Source of the DNA: Fibrobacterota bacterium
Lineage (GTDB): Bacteria > Fibrobacterota > Chitinivibrionia > Chitinivibrionales > Chitinispirillaceae
Direction of reading: 5' to 3'
Assembly: GCA_023436145.1 (NCBI GenBank)
Contig: JAEZKP010000031.1
Coordinates: forward strand, 132,486 to 196,485
Length of the DNA: 64,000 nt
The notes below the pieces were generated by a model that saw only the letters and a list, made by a program, of their open reading frames with translations, made no database searches and was not told the DNA's origin. Numbering within the stretch: position 1 is the first letter of the stretch; each line of letters starts with the position of its first letter. Position numbers and translations under genes: made by a program. This document shows, one piece after another, positions 27,339-35,150 of this stretch.

Positions 27339-28808
27339 TCATTTCTTCACTATTACCAGCACTCTGCGATTTTTCCGTTTATTCTCCCTGGTATCATTGG
27401 GAGCGATAGGTCTGGTCTCACCATAACCTATAGCCGTAAATGTTTTTTCAGGAAGATTCTCTGTCTGAACAAAAAAGTCCTTTACTGCCTGACAGCGAGC
27501 CTGAGATAGAGTTGTATTATCCCTGAATTTTACCTTTAATTTGCCAACAATGGGATCGTTATCGGTATGCCCTTCAATAACCACAGGATGATCGGGGTAT
27601 TGCCTTAAAAAGTCGGTTATTTCACGTAAAACTGGAACTGCATCCTCAGGAAGTTCAGCACTGCCTGATGCGAAATTAACTGCAACCTGAGTCGCTGTTA
27701 TGCGAATATATTCTCTCCCTTCCTCGACATTTACACCATTTATTTTTCTTAGTCTCTCTATGGGAGCGCTGTCAAGCGTATCTGCAGCTTCCTTTTTCTG
27801 AACATCCTTTTTCTTTTTCCCGAAACTCCAAAAAAGATAGAACGTATGCGACGAAGCCAGATCGCCTTCAGTTTTAATGTTATACTGATAGAAAGCTTTC
27901 AAAATACCAGATTGCTTTTTAACAGGTGTTCTGATTCCTGCGGCAAGGCCCCAGTACTCCACAACCCTTTCATCAAATCCAAGTTGCCCGAATATCCCGA
28001 AAGTATTCATTATCCAATAGCCCGCTCTTGAAGATAATCCCCATTCAAGATCTTTGACTGCTGTTCCAGGCGTTCCAGCAGTCTTAAAATCCTCCACCCG
28101 TGCCCAGAAATCCCGAATATCTACATCAATGCCAGCTTCTATCGACTTTTTACGGAAATCTGCAACCCAGGAGACTTTGATATCACGTGAATAGCCACCA
28201 TTCTCATCACTGCCCACTGATGGAGCCACCAGATTGATTGTTGATAATCCGACCAGATGATTTTGTCTATCATTAGGATCTAAAATTCTCCAGCTAACCC
28301 CCAGATCCAAACCCACACCAGTTTGTGACTCACCGAAATTTGTTTGATGAGCCACTGTAATATTTGCACCAACACTCAGCCGAGGCAAGGGAAAGAGCGA
28401 ATAACTCAGAATCCCGAAAATGTTTCTGTTACTTATATGAGTTCCACTTGTAACCAGACGGTTTTCGGTCACATCAAAGCGGGAAGTCTGAACTTTCCCA
28501 TCGTTTTCCAGGATAAGCGAAATACCGGCAGCCTGTCTTTGAAAAACCGGTATTGTAGCACCAATTTCGGTGAGTATGAACTCTCCCTGAAGGACCGGCG
28601 AAATTGCAGCCCTGAGTGTAACATCTTTTCCTTCCGACAGATACGCAGGATTATTTAAAGGCGAGTGATACCACATCAGATCACGCCACCGGCTGCTCAG
28701 GAGAAATTCACCCGGAAGGCCATCACTATAAACCGGCTCATTAAAAAACAGGATAGAGAACAGAGAAATTACCGGAAAGCCTTTATTGATGAATTCCGAT
28801 GTGTTCAT
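27339..28808 (-). CDS. OmpA family outer-membrane protein
   Basis: 489 residues. An N-terminal signal-like segment is followed by about 300 residues of alternating beta-strand sequence, likely a membrane barrel (LLSSRWRDLMWYHSPLNNPA, WFGKK-type aromatic girdles). The C-terminal OmpA domain has VVIEGHTDNDPI and a closing QARCQAVKDFF...GYGETRPIAPNDTRENKRKNRRV, which binds peptidoglycan. A GAGAGGT ribosome site lies upstream. It anchors the outer membrane to the cell wall. The fibro-slime gene follows on the same strand. Confidence 0.9.
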   Translation of the reverse strand: MNTSEFINKGFPVISLFSILFFNEPVYSDGLPGEFLLSSRWRDLMWYHSPLNNPAYLSEGKDVTLRAAISPVLQGEFILTEIGATIPVFQRQAAGISLILENDGKVQTSRFDVTENRLVTSGTHISNRNIFGILSYSLFPLPRLSVGANITVAHQTNFGESQTGVGLDLGVSWRILDPNDRQNHLVGLSTINLVAPSVGSDENGGYSRDIKVSWVADFRKKSIEAGIDVDIRDFWARVEDFKTAGTPGTAVKDLEWGLSSRAGYWIMNTFGIFGQLGFDERVVEYWGLAAGIRTPVKKQSGILKAFYQYNIKTEGDLASSHTFYLFWSFGKKKKDVQKKEAADTLDSAPIERLRKINGVNVEEGREYIRITATQVAVNFASGSAELPEDAVPVLREITDFLRQYPDHPVVIEGHTDNDPIVGKLKVKFRDNTTLSQARCQAVKDFFVQTENLPEKTFTAIGYGETRPIAPNDTRENKRKNRRVLVIVKK

Positions 28809-29242
28809 ATTTACCTCTCAAGTACGATTTACCCCAATACTCAAGCGTTACCTACGGAACCGCTGCAACATTACCAAATTTGCAGGGCCTGAAACTCCCC
28901 TCCTAAGCTATTTAACTTTGGGGACAATGATTATATTATATAACTGCATGAAATGAAATTTCAGATGATTTATTGAGATGCCGGATTCTATGACAAACAG
29001 GATAGCTTATAGAAGAGGGATGAGGACTAAATCAGAATACAGTATTTAATGATGGCTATTAAAATTAAGCAAGCTCAACTGTAAACAGTTTGTATTTATA
29101 CTAAACAATTGCAAGTTTATCTGTCATTACTGCGTCTGCGGGTGCATGAAGCGTGCTTCCTGTCCACCCCAGTAGTCTACTACCTGCAACGCAATGGTCT
29201 GCTACGGAAGGCGGGAAGCCACATTTCATACCGAATATTTCG

Positions 29243-29262
29243 TTTATGCCCTGCGGCATAAA
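29243..29262. repeat. Perfect hairpin TTTATGCC-CTGC-GGCATAAA
   Basis: Eight-base perfect arms around a 4-base loop, in the long gene-free stretch. No T-run follows on the + strand. Role unknown; it could be an RNA stem or a protein site. Confidence 0.4.
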
Positions 29263-29389
29263 ACCATATCTACCTACTATTGCATCATCTGATTCGCAAA
29301 CAGAGATATTACATGTAACTTATTAATGTATGCAACCCCATATGAAATTCCAACAGTAATGTAGGAATCAGGTATCACTTGAATAGAGT

Positions 29390-29415
29390 GAGACGCCAGC
29401 AAACTCTGGAGTCTC
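29390..29415. repeat. Strong hairpin GAGACgCCAG / CTGGaGTCTC
   Basis: Ten-base arms with one mismatch around a 6-base loop (CAAACT). No T-tract is attached, so not a standard terminator. It may be part of a structured RNA. Confidence 0.4.
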
Positions 29416-29664
29416 ATCTTATTCTCCGGTAAATAGAAACATCGCAGGTTTTCCCAGCAAATGGAGATCTCTGCATAAATGGGTACGACAGTATCTTTTT
29501 TTTCCAGATATATTTGACATTAATTCTCTTATATTCTATAATTTTCAGTAGATTAGCTAAAAGGTTGCATTCATTCCGCAGGAAGGGGGAAAGAAACCAT
29601 CTGATTTAAATGTAGTACCTTTTAATGCACAACAAAAATTTCCTTATCAAAGAAGGGATGAGAC

Positions 29665-29877
29665 ATGGAAAATGGAAATCCTGAATTGAAGTACATTAAT
29701 GCTGCATTTGTCGGAAAACAGACAAAGGGTTCACATTTAAAAGAGATTACGCCGGAAAAATCCTGTCACGGTTTGAAAACACCAGCCTTGCCTACAGATA
29801 TACGTTTAATCAAACGGTTACTGCACCAGTTTCTTATTACACCGGTCTTACTTATTCTGAAAGTATTTACACCCTGA
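29665..29877 (+). CDS. Doubtful small protein, unknown
   Basis: 70-residue frame with a purine-rich ribosome site (GAAGGGATGAGAC) before the ATG and an intrinsic terminator shortly downstream (29909-29942). The sequence shows a polar N-terminal half and a hydrophobic C-terminal segment (LLHQFLITPVLLILKVF). No family recognised. Signal and terminator give weak support; it could be a leftover of a larger gene. Confidence 0.3.
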   Translation: MENGNPELKYINAAFVGKQTKGSHLKEITPEKSCHGLKTPALPTDIRLIKRLLHQFLITPVLLILKVFTP

Positions 29878-29908
29878 TGACATGCCTGCCAAAACAGACT
29901 TTTCATCT

Positions 29909-29942
29909 GCTGTGAAATTTTTTCACAGCAAATTTTTCTTTT
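29909..29942 (+). terminator. Intrinsic terminator, + strand
   Basis: GCTGTGAA-ATTTT-TTCACAGC is a perfect 8-bp stem with a 5-base loop, followed by AAATTTTTCTTTT. This is a standard intrinsic terminator for transcription from the left. It lies between the doubtful 70-residue frame and the convergent SatD remnant. Confidence 0.65.
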
Positions 29943-30420
29943 CAGCTATTGATTTTAGCTATTTCGGCAATCAGCAACGCAAAGAAAATTGCCAGACCAC
30001 TTGAAAGGAGAGTGCCAATTAAAACGTACTCTGCGAAATTCTTATCATCGAGCTCTTTAAACCTGGCAAACCCTTTTGCGGTAAGGACGAATGCGATTGA
30101 TTCGTAATTGCTGGCCCATCCATACCGATAGCTTCATGTTCATTGATTTCTGTACTGATTTTTCCAAACCCGATCGAGAAACTGATCCGGACTGGAAATA
30201 GTTTTACCAATATTAGAAACAGATCTTTTATTAGAGTTGCACTGCATCGGTAGACTGCCTGGAATTCATCCCCCAGCGTAATTGTAAAAGGAGAAAGAAT
30301 GCCATTCTCTGAATCGTGGTTTATTTGGATCAGTACATCTTTGAGAGTCAATTGAACTTCTTTTCGGGCAGATATTTTTTTTGAATCTACTATATCTGCA
30401 ATTATCACAATCGAATTCAT
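29942..30420 (-). pseudogene. Broken SatD-family gene joined to a foreign 3' fragment
   Basis: The first about 103 codons read as a SatD protein: IVIIADIVDSKK at the start, TLGDEFQAVYR in the middle and SIGFGKISTEINEHEAIGMDGPA, where the family normally continues for another 90 or so residues. There the frame changes: a different frame (30109-29942) gives 55 residues starting NYESIAFVLTAKGFARF, with a membrane segment (about ILLSSGLAIFF-type) and ending AEIAKINS. A deletion or recombination seems to have fused the 5' part of satD out of frame to the 3' end of a neighbouring membrane-protein gene. A frameshifted product of 133 residues could still be made. Confidence 0.6.
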
Positions 30421-30505
30421 TTGTATTTACATTCCTGCTCTGTAAAAATCAGACATATTAGTTTCAATATTTATAAAACGAACTAATTTGGGATATTTTT
30501 TTTAG

Positions 30506-30554
30506 AACTGAACCTTATTGGTTCACACTTTAAAAACTGAACCTTATTGGTTCA
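30506..30554 (-). promoter_or_regulatory. Twin operator-like palindromes upstream of the SatD remnant
   Basis: Two identical 20-base copies (30506-30525 and 30535-30554), each containing TGAACC-TTATT-GGTTCA, a perfect 6-bp inverted repeat with a 5-base spacer. The copies start 29 bases apart, close to three helical turns, 86 bases before the SatD start codon. This is the layout of a cooperative repressor site; the regulator is not in the window or not recognised. Confidence 0.5.
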
Positions 30555-30627
30555 TCTATTTTCAGGAAAATCTATAATTCAAAAACTACTGAGAGGTGTA
30601 TTTCCGGAGGTTTCGTTCAAAATGGTT

Positions 30628-30954
30628 TTATAAAATTACAGAAGCAGTATTCCTGCAGTTTTTATTTCCAGGTACACAAAAATAAATCTCTTCCAGGTTA
30701 TCATCCTTGAGGCTTGATTTGAAGTAGAAGCAGATTTGTCTGCCCGGCTCAAAATGAATTGAAAGACCTGCCAGCGAGGCTTTCACACCGGGGACGGAGG
30801 AACCAAAGTGAACCATTTATAGTTAAAAAGTTTCCTCCGTCCCCAAGGAAGAAAGAGTGCAGTCCTCTATAACCATTTGAATTCAAAGTGATTACATTGA
30901 GAGAATCTGCATCCGCAGAAACGCTCAACTTCCAGGGCAAACACCGGGACTAAA
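30628..30954 (-). pseudogene. Gene remnant split by a REP-like palindrome
   Basis: Two coding-like pieces lie in different frames on either side of a REP-like palindrome. The upstream piece reads WKLSVSADADSLNVITLNS and on to about LHSFF. The downstream piece reads SLAGLSIHFEPGRQICFYF and ends about 50 residues later at a stop. They look like the C-terminal part of an exported beta-rich protein. The palindrome (30790-30844) occupies the junction. No full gene or family could be identified. Confidence 0.35.
30790..30844. repeat. REP-like palindrome (copy A)
   Basis: GGGGACGGAGGAA at 30790-30802 and its exact complement TTCCTCCGTCCCC at 30832-30844 form 13-bp arms. The same arms occur at 63784-63829, close to a REP-associated transposase gene, so these are probably elements moved by that enzyme. 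Confidence 0.6.
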
Positions 30955-31104
30955 AAAACGCACCTCAACCCTTCCTAAATTAGCTGAGGTAACACATATC
31001 GACTAAGCAAACTGTTTCGCTGGGGAAAAATAAGGCGTGGAGGAAATAAAGTAATAAAAATCCTCATTCTCTTCAGGTGTTACGAAAAAGAGGTCAAAAT
31101 AAGA

Positions 31105-32772
31105 TCATTTAAATACCACCAGCCGGTCATTTGCCCCCTGATTGATAAAGCATAACTTAATCCAGACATCCGGGCGAATAACCTTTGATATTACACATTC
31201 ATCTATTGATCCGGTGAGTTTATAATCACCGTCCGCTTCAGAACCAATCCGTAATGGTAATGAATTGAAAATAGAGGTAATCTCGGTTACATTTCCTCTA
31301 TACCCACCGGTTACATCCTCTCCATCGATATAGCATCTGCTACCTTCATTATCAGACCGGTTAAAAACAACAGCTATATGATGCCATGTGGTGGTATCAA
31401 TTATTGGTGCATTCAAATCAGACCAGACATCAAATGATCCTGATGAGCCCCAGATGGTATCTGCGGATGCAGTAAAAAAGTGCAGCTGATTTGATAAACC
31501 AAATGACAGGTTCCAACCGTAAGTGGATGACGGCTCGCTTCCGTTTGATTTAACAATTATCGTTTGTAAACCAGTATCAGCTCTTTTTACCCATGCACTT
31601 AAGGTAATGTTGCTGTCTCCTGGATTGAACACATTTCCCATATCAAAATAGGCATCTGAACTGTCAAAAATCTGCCCGAACCCGATCACACCTGAAGATC
31701 TGGAAAGCTTACCGAATCTGATTCCATGGCAGCTATTTGCCGTGGCATCATAAACTGTATCACCAGTTTCACTCAAATGCCACACGCTTTGGAAACCATC
31801 TGCAGTATCAAAAACTGCTTTACCCGTCTTTTGTGTAACTGTTTCAGGATTACCCCAATACATGGTTATGACCTGCTCTGAATTACCAAAGATGGTATCG
31901 ACTTTTACCCAGACTTCAGCTTGAGAGGCAGTTTCATCCCATCGCTCTATCTCTAGTGGTAAAGATTTATTGTTTTTTCCTGAAAACAGCAGATCTTTAC
32001 CCCCTGGCTGAGACTGGGAGAAATCGAAATTTGATCTATTTAATCTGACAAGTATAGGAAAATTGTAAATATCAGATTTTATATCAGCCCCGGATGCGGT
32101 GGTATTGAGAATGATCTCACGGGAAAATTGCCATAACGGGTTTTCAATCGTTACGATTGTATCAGGTTTTATCTCTATTTCATCTCTCAATATATTTAAT
32201 CTATTCTCACCGGCCCTGACCAGAATAACCTCTGTAAAAGAGCCGGATGGAACTTCATCGATAACTAACTGATCTCCGCTTTCAGTAACTGCGAAAATAT
32301 CAGTACCTGGAATATACACATAACTACCGGAATCTATTGCACCTTGTGATTTGAAATCAATCAGAATTGAACCGGCTTTATCAAGGTTTGCGAAGGGCAG
32401 CTCAGTCAAGGAGTCCTTAAGTACATTTACACTTTTTATCAGGGTACTTGTCTTATTAGCTTCATTACGCGCCAGAATAGAGTAGTTTCCAGATCTGATA
32501 CGGCTGAAAGTGAATTTTCCATCACTATCTGTGGTATCAGTATAAATCGGATTTTCGGAAGTGTCTGCCAGGGGATCATGATCATACAACAGCAATTTGA
32601 CTATAGTATTAGATGCTGCACTATTGTCTTTATGGCGAATATAACCTGTTATACCGTTGGTAGTCTCTGTAGTGGCACCGGCTGTGTCAGGATCGGTACA
32701 CCCGGAGATAAGTGACAGAAACAGAACTGCAAAAAAAGCTATGCTGTTTATAATCATATGTATAGGTTTCAT
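31105..32772 (-). CDS. Lipoprotein with carboxypeptidase-regulatory-like, DUF2341 and LamG domains
   Basis: 555 residues. The N-terminal signal ends at a lipobox (LSLISGC), so it is lipid-anchored. A carboxypeptidase regulatory-like beta domain follows (about 38-115; GITGYIRHKDNSAASNTIVK, GKFTFSRIRSGNYSILAR). Residues about 215-310 look like DUF2341 (PILVRLNRSNFDFS, WVKVDTIFGNSEQVITMYWG). A LamG/concanavalin-like domain ends the protein (GDSNITLSAWVKRA, TTWHHIAVVFNRS, GSIDECVISKVIRP). This is a surface glycan-binding layout. It overlaps its upstream TIGR02147 gene by 4 bases (ATGA), so the pair is translationally coupled. Confidence 0.85.
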   Translation of the reverse strand: MKPIHMIINSIAFFAVLFLSLISGCTDPDTAGATTETTNGITGYIRHKDNSAASNTIVKLLLYDHDPLADTSENPIYTDTTDSDGKFTFSRIRSGNYSILARNEANKTSTLIKSVNVLKDSLTELPFANLDKAGSILIDFKSQGAIDSGSYVYIPGTDIFAVTESGDQLVIDEVPSGSFTEVILVRAGENRLNILRDEIEIKPDTIVTIENPLWQFSREIILNTTASGADIKSDIYNFPILVRLNRSNFDFSQSQPGGKDLLFSGKNNKSLPLEIERWDETASQAEVWVKVDTIFGNSEQVITMYWGNPETVTQKTGKAVFDTADGFQSVWHLSETGDTVYDATANSCHGIRFGKLSRSSGVIGFGQIFDSSDAYFDMGNVFNPGDSNITLSAWVKRADTGLQTIIVKSNGSEPSSTYGWNLSFGLSNQLHFFTASADTIWGSSGSFDVWSDLNAPIIDTTTWHHIAVVFNRSDNEGSRCYIDGEDVTGGYRGNVTEITSIFNSLPLRIGSEADGDYKLTGSIDECVISKVIRPDVWIKLCFINQGANDRLVVFK

Positions 32773-33596
32773 TGTTTACCTTCAGGTATCACGGTCAGGG
32801 GAAACAGCTGAATATTCAATTGATAGGTCCTGTCCGGATCTTTGCTCTCACCAGCATAAGCGATTATTGAACGACGGAATTCTGTGATACGGTTACGAAT
32901 CTCCTCAAAATTTATAGAATTGATATTCATGGTGATAGTCGAAATATCCCGTATAGAGCGGTCATGCCGTTCAATCGATTCCCAGGACAAGCGTATTGTC
33001 TGTTCCTGAAATGTCGAAACAGCCAGAGAACGCCATTCATCACCGGTAGTAACTGCATTATCGGTCAATCGGTAACGTCCATTTTCATCACGACAGATAA
33101 GGTTAAGAGCTTCCAGAAGCTGCACAGAAGCTTTTGCTTCTTTGGCAGATATCGGTGGTGAAAGCTGCTTGCCCAGAAGAGCATAATCCCCTTTAAAATC
33201 AAAATATTCCAGCACTGATCGTACTACAGGATGATACCAGGTGCAAAAATACTCAAATTGCCAGTCTGCAAGAACCCTGCTCCTCACACTTCTTATTGCA
33301 AGAAGCTTCTCAAAATGCAGTCTGCTTTCCCGCTGTGATTTCGCTTTTATGAAATATACCAGAGTATGGAAATATTCCGCCTCAGTTCCATTAAGCCCAC
33401 AGAAGGAAACTATCCTGGGAACCGACTTTTCTGAGAGATGCCGCTTTTTAAGCAGTACTTTTAGTAGATAGCTGGGGTCCATCCCCACCTTATTGCCAAA
33501 ATACCGGTAGGAGAAGAAATTGTGAAGCGTTTTACGCTCCTCGTAGAAGTCTTTGAGGTAATCTCTGTAATCAAAATATTCAAAAACCGGTTTCAT
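32769..33596 (-). CDS. TIGR02147 family regulator (copy 1)
   Basis: 275 residues of the TIGR02147 family, paralogues expanded in Fibrobacter. It starts with FEYFDYRDYLKDFYEERK and has an N-terminal helix-turn-helix-like part (YFGNKVGMDPSYLLKVLLKKR). The middle has EYFHTLVYFIKAKS and EYFCTWYHPVVRSVL, and the end FRRSIIAYAG. The family is thought to be regulatory but is poorly studied. Stop and start overlap (ATGA) with the lipoprotein gene. Two palindromes lie in the 110 bases upstream and may be its own operators. A second copy with the same gene order sits at 42708. Confidence 0.85.
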   Translation of the reverse strand: MKPVFEYFDYRDYLKDFYEERKTLHNFFSYRYFGNKVGMDPSYLLKVLLKKRHLSEKSVPRIVSFCGLNGTEAEYFHTLVYFIKAKSQRESRLHFEKLLAIRSVRSRVLADWQFEYFCTWYHPVVRSVLEYFDFKGDYALLGKQLSPPISAKEAKASVQLLEALNLICRDENGRYRLTDNAVTTGDEWRSLAVSTFQEQTIRLSWESIERHDRSIRDISTITMNINSINFEEIRNRITEFRRSIIAYAGESKDPDRTYQLNIQLFPLTVIPEGKQ

Positions 33597-33623
33597 CGGA
33601 GTGCCATTTATTTAGATTTTTAA

Positions 33624-33652
33624 CTAAATATGAAAAATATAGTCATATTTAG
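33624..33652 (-). promoter_or_regulatory. Palindrome in the TIGR02147 copy 1 promoter region
   Basis: CTAAATATGA and TCATATTTAG are perfect 10-bp arms with a 9-base spacer, 28 bases before the start codon. AT-rich, so it may overlap a -10 element. Likely an operator or a stem in the leader. Confidence 0.45.
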
Positions 33653-33683
33653 ATATTATAGCTATTTTGTGAAAATAAAAACA

Positions 33684-33699
33684 TGGACATCTTTGTCCA
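33684..33699 (-). promoter_or_regulatory. Palindrome TGGACA-TCTT-TGTCCA upstream of TIGR02147 copy 1
   Basis: Perfect 6-bp inverted repeat 88 bases before the start codon. It shares the word TTGTCC with the palindrome upstream of copy 2 (43601-43619), which suggests, but does not show, a common binding protein. Confidence 0.35.
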
Positions 33700-33734
33700 C
33701 ACCCTTTTTCCACACATTCTATTCACATTCCGCA

Positions 33735-33758
33735 GTCCCGATAGGAAATAATCGGGAC
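33735..33758. repeat. Hairpin GTCCCGAT / ATCGGGAC next to GGGACGGAGG
   Basis: Perfect 8-bp arms with an 8-base loop, followed on the + strand by CGGAGG, part of the REP core word. It lies 70 bases after the stop of the gene at 33828 (reading the - strand), where it could act as a transcript end. A degenerate REP copy is possible. Confidence 0.4.
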
Positions 33759-33827
33759 GGAGGGGGTGGCAGACAGGCACTGGAATGACAAGTACATTAG
33801 CATCTGCTCACTTTGGACTGAAACAGC

Positions 33828-34919
33828 TTACTTCAGTATTTTCTGATCACCAATACGGATTATGCGGTTCTTCTCCCATTTTACCTGTAAACCACCGACT
33901 TTTGAGATCTGACCAAAAAGGTATTCAATTTCGAAGTCACTTATCCTCTGGATGCGATCAAAAAAATAGTGAAATTCATACGTATCAATGGCAATGATCC
34001 GGCCGAATTTGCAGATGATTGTTTTGCCACCGATTGTGTTTCCACATCTGTATTTTAAAGATGCTGTAATTACCCGATCAATGATTGCATATAATTCCAG
34101 ATAATGGTAAGGTATTTCTTTATCAGAGAGTCTTAAATTTTCGATGTAAAGACGAAGCACACTGTATGCAGCGATAAACCCCGGAAGCGCTCTCTGGCGT
34201 TCCATATACTCTTTACGTTCAAAACTGGTCAGTTTTTTGTAATTCTGATTGAGTACTGGCTTATTCAAATTTCTTAAATACCCAATACCCATGATCCTTT
34301 CTGCTTCATAGCTGATCTTCAGACCACCTATTTTTACCAGCTTATCAGCAGAATATTCAATGTTGGCATTCCCAATCCGGGTTATCCGCTCAAAACCGTA
34401 GTCAACAGAAAAAGTATCGATTCGTATTACTAATCCACCTGAAGAATACTGTATTTTATCATTGTCATACCAACTAACTTTTTCCAGGTGTCTGGACACC
34501 ATCAGTAATTTGTTCACTATCTGATACAGATACTGGTATTCATTCATCGAATCATTTTGATTTGCAGTATTACTCAGGTAGAGATAAAGGCACCATTGAA
34601 TATCGTTCAGACATAAAAGATAAGATTGTCGGTGAAAAAAATCATCCAGATCCTTTTGTGGTATTGAATACAGAGTCTTATTGAGCTTAAATACCGGGGA
34701 GTTGAGAAAATTTCGGTAAGAGGATAAATTTCCGAAAGAGTCAGCATGGATATCAAACGGTTTATCCTGTGGAAAGTCTTTCTCCAGATTTTCGAAAACA
34801 CAAATTCTGTTGCTTAAAAAATTCGAACTGAGAGTCAAAGAAATCTTTATGTCTGCCAGCCCTGTTGTAGTCAGCCAGAAAGACATGACAGAAAAAAGGA
34901 TCTGCAGAGTTCTTTGCAT
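33828..34919 (-). CDS. Exported protein with a duplicated novel domain
   Basis: 363 residues; I chose ATG 34919 because GGAGAAG lies 8 bases upstream and the product then begins with a signal peptide (MQRTLQILFSVMSFWL, cleavage near GLA). Two copies of a Tyr/Ile/Gly-rich motif are seen at about residues 160-213 and 297-357, each of the form IDT-x-F/Y...RIxRI...IEY...K-x-GGL...E-x2-RI-x2-IG. The region between is helical. I recognise no named family. It is divergent from the GH5 gene across a 230-base promoter region. Confidence 0.7.
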   Translation of the reverse strand: MQRTLQILFSVMSFWLTTTGLADIKISLTLSSNFLSNRICVFENLEKDFPQDKPFDIHADSFGNLSSYRNFLNSPVFKLNKTLYSIPQKDLDDFFHRQSYLLCLNDIQWCLYLYLSNTANQNDSMNEYQYLYQIVNKLLMVSRHLEKVSWYDNDKIQYSSGGLVIRIDTFSVDYGFERITRIGNANIEYSADKLVKIGGLKISYEAERIMGIGYLRNLNKPVLNQNYKKLTSFERKEYMERQRALPGFIAAYSVLRLYIENLRLSDKEIPYHYLELYAIIDRVITASLKYRCGNTIGGKTIICKFGRIIAIDTYEFHYFFDRIQRISDFEIEYLFGQISKVGGLQVKWEKNRIIRIGDQKILK

Positions 34920-35150
34920 TTCTATCTTCTCCAGGAGCACTACTTTAGGATAAACCTGCAAGAATCTCTCCCAGGCTAAATGAAGGAAATTGCTTCAGAA
35001 TCTTCACATTTTTTTATACCGGCTTCTCATTTAAACTCATTATATTAATAGTTTATTTAATACCGGGTTAATTGCGGATTTCACATAAGCCATTCAATGC
35101 GAGCTTCGTATTAAGCGGTTAACTATTAATTTTCATTTCTGGAGAAATTC

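Larger units (their letters stand above)
28809..29664. other. Intergenic stretch without a recognisable gene
   Basis: About 850 bases between the OmpA promoter side and a doubtful small frame. I see no convincing reading frame, tRNA, RNase P, tmRNA or SRP signature. Two strong hairpins (29243-29262 and 29390-29415) stand out. The OmpA promoter must lie near the left end. It may be decayed DNA or hold a non-coding RNA. Confidence 0.5.

Noticed and set aside
29390..29415. Strong hairpin considered as an intrinsic terminator
   Set aside because: No T-run follows on either strand; kept as a structural repeat only.
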